Position numbers and translations under genes: made by a program
The notes under the pieces: generated by a model
Databases searched by the model: none
Seen by the model: only the letters and a program-made list of their open reading frames with translations
Told to the model about the DNA's origin: nothing
NCBI RefSeq assembly: GCF_023243075.1
Contig: NZ_JALKFZ020000140.1
Coordinates: 62,001-126,000, forward strand
DNA from: Frankia sp. AiPa1
Lineage (GTDB): Bacteria; Actinomycetota; Actinomycetes; Frankiales; Frankiaceae
Length of the DNA: 64,000 nt
Direction of reading: 5' to 3'
In this document: positions 59,155 through 64,000 of the stretch, one piece after another
Layout of the letters: the number at the start of each line of letters is the position of its first letter
Position numbering within the stretch: the first letter of the stretch is position 1

Positions 59155-62028
59155 TCAGAACTGGGTCTCGTTCCAGGGGTCGGACGACGGGGGTGCCGGG
59201 GGCGTCGGGGGCGCCGGTGACGGCCGGCGGGGGACACCGCCGGGCTGGAGTGTCGGCGCCTCGGAGATCGTCCCGTACTCGTCCCCGCCGCCCGGGGCGA
59301 CGTGCCCCGGGTCGTGGGCAGCGGAACCGTAGCCGGGCGGCGGGCCGTACCCGCCGCCCCCAGCGGGCTGGCCGGCGCCGAACGGGCCGTTGGCCCCGTA
59401 CTGGCCGTTGCCGCCGAATCCGCTGGGAGCGGGCCCAGGCCCGGGCGGATTCGGGCCCGGGATGGTGGCCCAGGGATCGTCGCCGTACTGGCCGCCGTAT
59501 GGGCCGCCGCCGTACTGGTCGCCGCCGTACTGGTTACCGTCGAACGGGTTACTGTCGAACGGGTTGCCGTTCGGGTCGGCGCCGCCCGGGATCGGGTTGC
59601 CGAAGGCGTCCACAGCGGTGCCCCCGGAGATGGGGTTGCCGAAGGCGTCGGCGCCGACGCCCCCGGTGCCCTGGGAGCTCGCCGTGCTCCCGACCCGCCG
59701 GTCCGCGATCCACAGCTGACCGCCGTTGCCCGCGGGGACGCGGGCGCCGGCCGAGACCGTGCGCGTCTCCCCGGCCGGGGTGGAGATGGTGAGCTGACCG
59801 TGCTTGGCGCGGCGCACGGTGTAGGCGCCGCCCTCGCCGGCACCGGCCAGGACGAGGGAGAACTGGCCGGGCACGTCGTTGATCACGAATCGGAACGCCG
59901 ACGCCCACATCTGGGAGGCCGGCAGGTCGGCCGTCGTCCCGTCGCTACGGGCCGCGAAGGCCTGCAGGTCGGAGACGTTCACCGCGCGCCGCCACCGGGC
60001 ACGCGCCAGCAGTGCCGCGACGATCGCGAGCAGTAGTACCACGGCGGCGATCAGCAGGAACGGCCAGATCTTCTCGAGCGTGCCGGGTGGCGCTTCGACC
60101 TCGAAGCTCACCGGCTCCTCGGTGAGCACGACCCCGGACCCGGAGCCCGGGGATCCCTCGGTGGTGTCGGAGACCCGCACGACACCGGTGCGCCTGCCAT
60201 AGCCCGTGTCGGAGGCGACGGACAGCTTCAGCGCCTGGGCGAAGCCGCTGGCTCCGGCCGGCACCGTCACCGTCGACGGGCTGACGCCGACGCCGGCCAG
60301 GCCGTCGGGACGTAGCTCGATCTGACGGGGGCTCCCGGTGGGGTTGTCCGCCCGAAGCGTGCCGCTGACCGTCGCCCCGCGGTGGACGTGACCGGGCGGG
60401 CGGAGCTCGACGACCGCCCCGCCGCCGCTGCGCCCCGGAATCCGATAGGTGGCGTGCTGCACGGTGCCCCGCAGACCGGAGCCCATGATCCTGCCGGTGA
60501 CGGACAGCAGCCCGGAGGCCGTGGCCGGGACGGTGATCTGACCGGCGTAACCGCCGTCGCCGGCGTTGTCGTCGCCACCCTGTCCGTTGTCGGCGAGAGG
60601 CACCGGCACGGGGGCGAACCCGTCGCCGGTCAGCTGGGCATCGAAGACGAGTCCGGTCAGGTCCCTGGGGTTGACCGGCTCGTTGCGGCTGGTCTGCAGG
60701 GTGATGTGCACCGTCGCCCGCTCGCCCGGCTTCGGTGAGGCCGGGGTGAGGCGGACCGTCGAGGAGAGCTGGCCGATCCAGGAGAGGTCGGCCTGCACCG
60801 TCTGCGCCCTGGCGTTCGCCGGCCAGGTGAACCGGATCTTCCAGGTGCCCGGGTAGGGGCTCGTGACGAACAGCGACTCGGAGTTGGCCGCGCTGTTGTT
60901 GAGGGTGAAGAACGAGCCGTCCTGGCTGCCGCTGCCCCGCACGCTGTGCCCCCGCGGGTCGATGTACTCGACCTTGATGCCGGGATCGCGCTTGAGCGCG
61001 TTGATGGTGGCGCTGGACGCGATCGCCGGGATGCTCAGCGAGAGGGTCACCGGGCTGCCGGGCCCGCCGTTGTCCTGGTCGGTGTCGAAGCCCATGCAGC
61101 TCGCGTTCGCCAGCGCCCGGTCGAGGGACAGGGCGATGTCCGCGGCTGTGTTCGCGTAGGAGGCGGCGGGCGCCGCCACCGGCACCTTCTGACAGTTCTG
61201 GCTGGTGCCGGCGCCGAAGCCGGGCAGGCGCCGCATCCAGTCCCGGTTGAGCACGGTGCCGAACCCGACCGGCCAGATCTGCGCGCCCAGGGCTCTGGCC
61301 CGCGGCGCGATGACGGTGGCCGTCTCGTTCATGGCCGCCGTCCCGCGCTCCTGCTCCCGGGCCTGCTGGTCGGGCAGCCGGGTGCCATAGCGCTGGACGT
61401 TGTCCACGCGCAGTCCACCGTCGGTGAGCAGGAACACGACGTTGAAGAAGCCGGGGTCCTTCGCCGCCTCGAGGATGTCGAGCGCCTTGGTCAGCGCCGC
61501 GGCGTGGTCCGTGCCGTTGCCCTCCTCCTCGGTGCGCCGGTGCAGGCTGGCGAGGCAGGTACGGAAGCCGGCGCTGCCGACGGTCGCGAGCGGGCAGACC
61601 TCGTCGGTCGCCCCATGCTGCTGCCTGCTGACCTCGGGGAAGTCGTCGGTGCCGAAACCGACCACCGCGACCTTGGAGTCCTTGTCCAGCTGTTGGCTGG
61701 TGGCGATCAGTCCGGCGGCGTCAGCCTCCTGGCGGACGGTCCCGGGGGTCTCGCTGTTCGACTCGTCGACGAGCACCACGGCATGCACCCGCGGCCGCCC
61801 GTCCGCACCCACCGTGGCGGGACCGCCGGCCGCACCGGCGCCCTCGGCAGGGCTGGCGGCGCTGGCAGGGCTGGTGACGCTCGGTGAGGGAGCCGGCAGA
61901 GCGCTCTTGGGTACCGGCGTGGCGGCAAGCGCGGGCACGCCCAGCGGGGCTACCAGGAGAAAGGCGCTGGCCGCCGCCGTCAGAACGCGGACAATCCAGC
62001 GGGCTTCCCCGGCCGGTTGGTTCGCCAT
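59155..62028 (-). CDS. Signal-peptide-bearing vWA-domain membrane protein
   Basis: The 957-residue protein has a signal peptide (to about residue 36, ending PALAA) and a linker. The vWA domain (about 80-300) has the MIDAS metal site DESNS (88-92, DxSxS), the Thr of EEGNGTDH (near 173) and the acidic FLLTDGG (203). Immunoglobulin-like strand regions run to about 645, and one helix (about 655-677, WPFLLIAAVVLLLAIVAALL) crosses the membrane, so the vWA part is outside. The cytosolic end (about 280 residues) holds a strand-rich domain and Gly/Pro/Asn repeats such as DAFGNPI and NPFD. The start at 62028 has GGGGGAGG at ten bases. It is the first gene of the operon. It probably binds a ligand or matrix outside and signals inward. 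Confidence 0.85.
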   Translation of the reverse strand: MANQPAGEARWIVRVLTAAASAFLLVAPLGVPALAATPVPKSALPAPSPSVTSPASAASPAEGAGAAGGPATVGADGRPRVHAVVLVDESNSETPGTVRQEADAAGLIATSQQLDKDSKVAVVGFGTDDFPEVSRQQHGATDEVCPLATVGSAGFRTCLASLHRRTEEEGNGTDHAAALTKALDILEAAKDPGFFNVVFLLTDGGLRVDNVQRYGTRLPDQQAREQERGTAAMNETATVIAPRARALGAQIWPVGFGTVLNRDWMRRLPGFGAGTSQNCQKVPVAAPAASYANTAADIALSLDRALANASCMGFDTDQDNGGPGSPVTLSLSIPAIASSATINALKRDPGIKVEYIDPRGHSVRGSGSQDGSFFTLNNSAANSESLFVTSPYPGTWKIRFTWPANARAQTVQADLSWIGQLSSTVRLTPASPKPGERATVHITLQTSRNEPVNPRDLTGLVFDAQLTGDGFAPVPVPLADNGQGGDDNAGDGGYAGQITVPATASGLLSVTGRIMGSGLRGTVQHATYRIPGRSGGGAVVELRPPGHVHRGATVSGTLRADNPTGSPRQIELRPDGLAGVGVSPSTVTVPAGASGFAQALKLSVASDTGYGRRTGVVRVSDTTEGSPGSGSGVVLTEEPVSFEVEAPPGTLEKIWPFLLIAAVVLLLAIVAALLARARWRRAVNVSDLQAFAARSDGTTADLPASQMWASAFRFVINDVPGQFSLVLAGAGEGGAYTVRRAKHGQLTISTPAGETRTVSAGARVPAGNGGQLWIADRRVGSTASSQGTGGVGADAFGNPISGGTAVDAFGNPIPGGADPNGNPFDSNPFDGNQYGGDQYGGGPYGGQYGDDPWATIPGPNPPGPGPAPSGFGGNGQYGANGPFGAGQPAGGGGYGPPPGYGSAAHDPGHVAPGGGDEYGTISEAPTLQPGGVPRRPSPAPPTPPAPPSSDPWNETQF

Positions 62029-62600
62029 GTATGTGTGGCCTCCCCCAAGGCTCACGCAGCGCCCGACCCCCCAGGTGCCAGGTCGCTCATGCGCTCACGA
62101 GCCGACCGCGGGATACCCACCGAAACACGTCCCGGTGCGGCACGGCGAGGTATGGCAGCGCACGGACGCAAGATACACCGTGTTCTGTCGTGTTGCGTGC
62201 GTCGATGGGCCAACTTGTCGGCCACTTTTGACGATCATGCTGCATCGCAGTGGGTTCAGTCTGTCCCATGACCCCCTGTCGCGGAAATTCATGCAGGTCA
62301 GAGGCCATATTTTGCTTGCCGTCAGAATGGCGGTCGGAGTTGTCCGACCAACGTACGGACATGTACCGGTAACGGGTGGCCGGTCGCCGTTGGGAAGGCT
62401 GTGGCGGCCGGTCAGGGCAACCGGCGACTGTCGCGACAACGTCGTGGCTCGACGTCGTGGCTCGACCGGTTCCACGGCCGCGGATGACAAGTCAGAATGT
62501 CGTTGCCGCGTCGGCGCAATTCCTCGGCCTGCGCACGGCATAGGGCGTCGTCCTACGCCGTCTCCCGGCCCCGGCCCCCGCGAACAACCTCCCGCCGTGC
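62029..62600. other. Intergenic region upstream of the vWA-tubulin operon
   Basis: No gene was recognised in these 572 bp. A perfect 6-bp inverted repeat, TGTCCG (62341-62346) and CGGACA (62356-62361) with a 9-bp spacer, and a 13-bp direct repeat ACGTCGTGGCTCG (62439-62451 and 62452-62464) are the main structures. A less G+C-rich stretch at about 62290-62330 (CATATTTTGCTTGC) may hold the operon promoter, but I could not choose -35 and -10 boxes confidently. Confidence 0.45.
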
Positions 62601-62861
62601 TTAGCCGCGCCCCAGACGCGTGTTGACGCGGTCGAGCAGGGCCCGGGGGGTGGTGATGACCTCCAGGTCGTCGTCGGTGAGGGTGACGCCATACTCGACG
62701 CCGAGGCGGGACGCCGTTTCCAGCAGGGCCAGCGAGTCGTAGCCGAGGGTGGCGAACTCGGTGTCCAGGATGTCGCCGTCGAGGTCCACCCCCTCCTCCT
62801 CGCCGGCCGCCGAGCGCAGGAGGTGTGTCAGGTCGTCGATCGTCAGTTCTCTGGTTGCCAT
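62601..62861 (-). CDS. Acyl carrier protein of a type II polyketide synthase
   Basis: The 86-residue protein is an acyl carrier protein. The phosphopantetheine-attachment Ser is residue 43 in LGYDSLALLE; the DSL motif and the four-helix pattern fit type II aromatic polyketide synthases. It has an extra acidic stretch (EEEGVDLDGDILD). It lies 6 bp after the chain-length factor gene, the usual order KS-CLF-ACP. GGAAGGTGA lies upstream. Confidence 0.94.
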   Translation of the reverse strand: MATRELTIDDLTHLLRSAAGEEEGVDLDGDILDTEFATLGYDSLALLETASRLGVEYGVTLTDDDLEVITTPRALLDRVNTRLGRG

Positions 62862-62867
62862 CGGTTG

Positions 62868-64000
62868 TCACCTTCCGTCAGGATTGGCGTGCTCTGGGTT
62901 GGCCGGTGACCCGCTCGGCGTTGCCGCGATCGCGGGCGGCCGGCGTACGACGAGAGCCGTGTTGAAACCGCCGTGGCCGCGGGCGAGGACGAGTGCGGAA
63001 CGCGGCCGGTCCGCCGGGCGGCGGGGTGCGCCGACGACCAGGTCGATCTGGTGGTCGGGATCGACCTCGCGCACGTGCACCGTCGGCGGGATGACGCCGT
63101 CGCGCAGGCTGAGCAGCGCGGCGGCGACGTCCAGCGCTCCCGCGCCGGCGCACAGCCGCCCGGTGGCACTCTTCGGCGCGGTCACCGGCACGCCGCCCGG
63201 GCCGAACAGGGCGACGAGCGCGGCGGCCTCGGCCCGGTCGGCGTCCGGCCGCCCGGCCGCGTCACCGAAGACCACATCGATGTCGGCCGGCGCCAGGCCC
63301 GCGTCGGCGAGTGCCTGCCGGGCGGCGCGCAGCAGCCCGTCGGCGTCAGGATCGTCGGGGGACAGGTCGAAGGTCGACGCGTAGCCGGCGATCTCGCCGT
63401 GGATGGTCGCGCCTCGGGCGTGGGCGAAGGCCGGATCCTCGAGGATCAGGAACGCCCCGCCCTCGCCTGGTACATGCCCGGACGCGGCCCGGTCGAAGGG
63501 CAGGTACGCGTGGCTAGGATCGTCGCTGGCCGTGAGCTCACCGGTGCTCAGCTGCCCGGCGAGGCCCAGCGGGCACAACGCGCTGTCGACCCCGCCGGCC
63601 AGCACCGCCGCGGTGCCCTTGCGGATCTGCCGCCGGGCGGCGCCCAGCGCATCCAGGCCGCCGGCCTGGTCCGAGACCACGGTGGCGCCGGGCCCGCGCA
63701 GTCCGTGGCGGATCGAGAGCTGGCCGGTGTTCACCGCGTAGAACCAGGCGAACGACTGGTAGGCGCTGACATGCTGGGCGCCGAGCGCCCAGAGATGGCC
63801 GAGTTCCCGCTGGCCGAACTCGAATCCGCCCATCGAGGAGGCGGTCGCGATCCCGATGCCGAACTCGGGGGCGTCATCGGCGGTCAGGCCGCTGTCGGCC
63901 AGGGCCTGTGCCCCGGCGGCCAGAGCGAGCCGGGTGGAGTGGTCGGTCTGGGGCAGCAGCCGGGACGGCACATGCTGCTCAGCGACGAACCCGTCGACCT
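62868..64000 (-). CDS. Chain-length factor (ketosynthase beta subunit) of a type II polyketide synthase, 5' end outside window
   Basis: The visible 376 codons carry a thiolase-fold ketosynthase whose nucleophile Cys is replaced by Gln (TVVSDQAGGLDAL), the hallmark of the beta subunit that sets chain length. FDRAASGHVPGEGGAFLILED, FGDAAGRPDADRAEA, and the end SALVLARGHGGFNTALVV match the family. The frame is open at base 64000, so the N-terminus and the partner ketosynthase alpha lie outside. It is followed by the carrier protein. Such sets make aromatic polyketides such as spore pigments; the product cannot be predicted from this fragment. Confidence 0.93.
   Translation of the reverse strand, partial: VDGFVAEQHVPSRLLPQTDHSTRLALAAGAQALADSGLTADDAPEFGIGIATASSMGGFEFGQRELGHLWALGAQHVSAYQSFAWFYAVNTGQLSIRHGLRGPGATVVSDQAGGLDALGAARRQIRKGTAAVLAGGVDSALCPLGLAGQLSTGELTASDDPSHAYLPFDRAASGHVPGEGGAFLILEDPAFAHARGATIHGEIAGYASTFDLSPDDPDADGLLRAARQALADAGLAPADIDVVFGDAAGRPDADRAEAAALVALFGPGGVPVTAPKSATGRLCAGAGALDVAAALLSLRDGVIPPTVHVREVDPDHQIDLVVGAPRRPADRPRSALVLARGHGGFNTALVVRRPPAIAATPSGSPANPEHANPDGR

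Noticed and set aside
55758-59792. Very long plus-strand open frame (about 1344 codons) opposite the tubulin-like gene
   Set aside because: It is rich in Arg, Gly, Val and Pro with no recognisable domain, runs through several real minus-strand genes and reflects G+C-driven absence of stop codons on the opposite strand.

Overview
The window is about 72% G+C, densely packed, uses GTG starts often and shows strong G/C third-position bias. It carries Actinomycetota hallmarks: Lrp/TetR/XRE-MmyB regulators, a likely F420-dependent DDN-type reductase, an RppA-type type III polyketide synthase, a type II polyketide synthase edge, a CYTH-CHAD protein, DUF4407 and a SEDS-like protein. It looks chromosomal and comes from a filamentous actinomycete. 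A Frankia-like organism is my best guess from gene content, but I could not test it. I saw no insertion sequence, integrase, tRNA, rRNA or CRISPR array.

Layout. 1-14.6 kb: exported phosphoesterase (cut by the window start), quinone reductase behind a MerR-type promoter, divergent hydrolase/TetR pair, membrane acyltransferase, GH26-like lipoprotein, CitE-like lyase, a FdhF/YdeP-type molybdoenzyme with FdhD, CYTH-CHAD protein and flavodoxin-like protein. 14.6-25.8 kb: FAD amine-oxidase-like enzyme and TetR sharing a 36-bp palindrome, two paralogous branched-chain-amino-acid-type binding lipoproteins without transporter genes, SRPBCC protein, carotenoid oxygenase, FAD hydroxylase/reductase and a DUF72 protein. 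25.8-35.1 kb: ABC exporter, XRE/MmyB regulator divergent from an MFS exporter, an overlapping rppA-P450 pair, DDN-type reductase and SDR. 35.1-38.8 kb: cbtBA cobalt uptake genes behind a cobalamin riboswitch, a large palindrome, a frameshifted Lrp-type remnant and a MOSC protein.

38.8-62.0 kb holds the most interesting system. It is a ten-gene minus-strand operon with most junctions overlapping or only a few bases apart. Transcription order is: secreted/membrane von Willebrand A protein, tubulin-like GTPase, large membrane protein, small membrane protein, pseudokinase, zinc-bearing TRAFAC-like GTPase, GAP1-like coiled-coil tail-anchored protein, SEDS/PBP-like membrane fusion lacking recognisable PBP catalytic residues, second TRAFAC-like GTPase, and a second GAP1-like protein. 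A DUF4407 membrane protein converges on it. The layout suggests an envelope-tethered, GTP-switched machine, with two GTPase/partner modules, a possible cytomotive filament and two dead-enzyme scaffolds. 'GTPase-associated protein 1' and 'double-GTPase' are family names I recall from studies of NTP-dependent conflict systems in multicellular bacteria; the assignment is by eye.

62.6-64.0 kb: the end of a type II aromatic polyketide cluster (acyl carrier protein and chain-length factor), continuing beyond the window.
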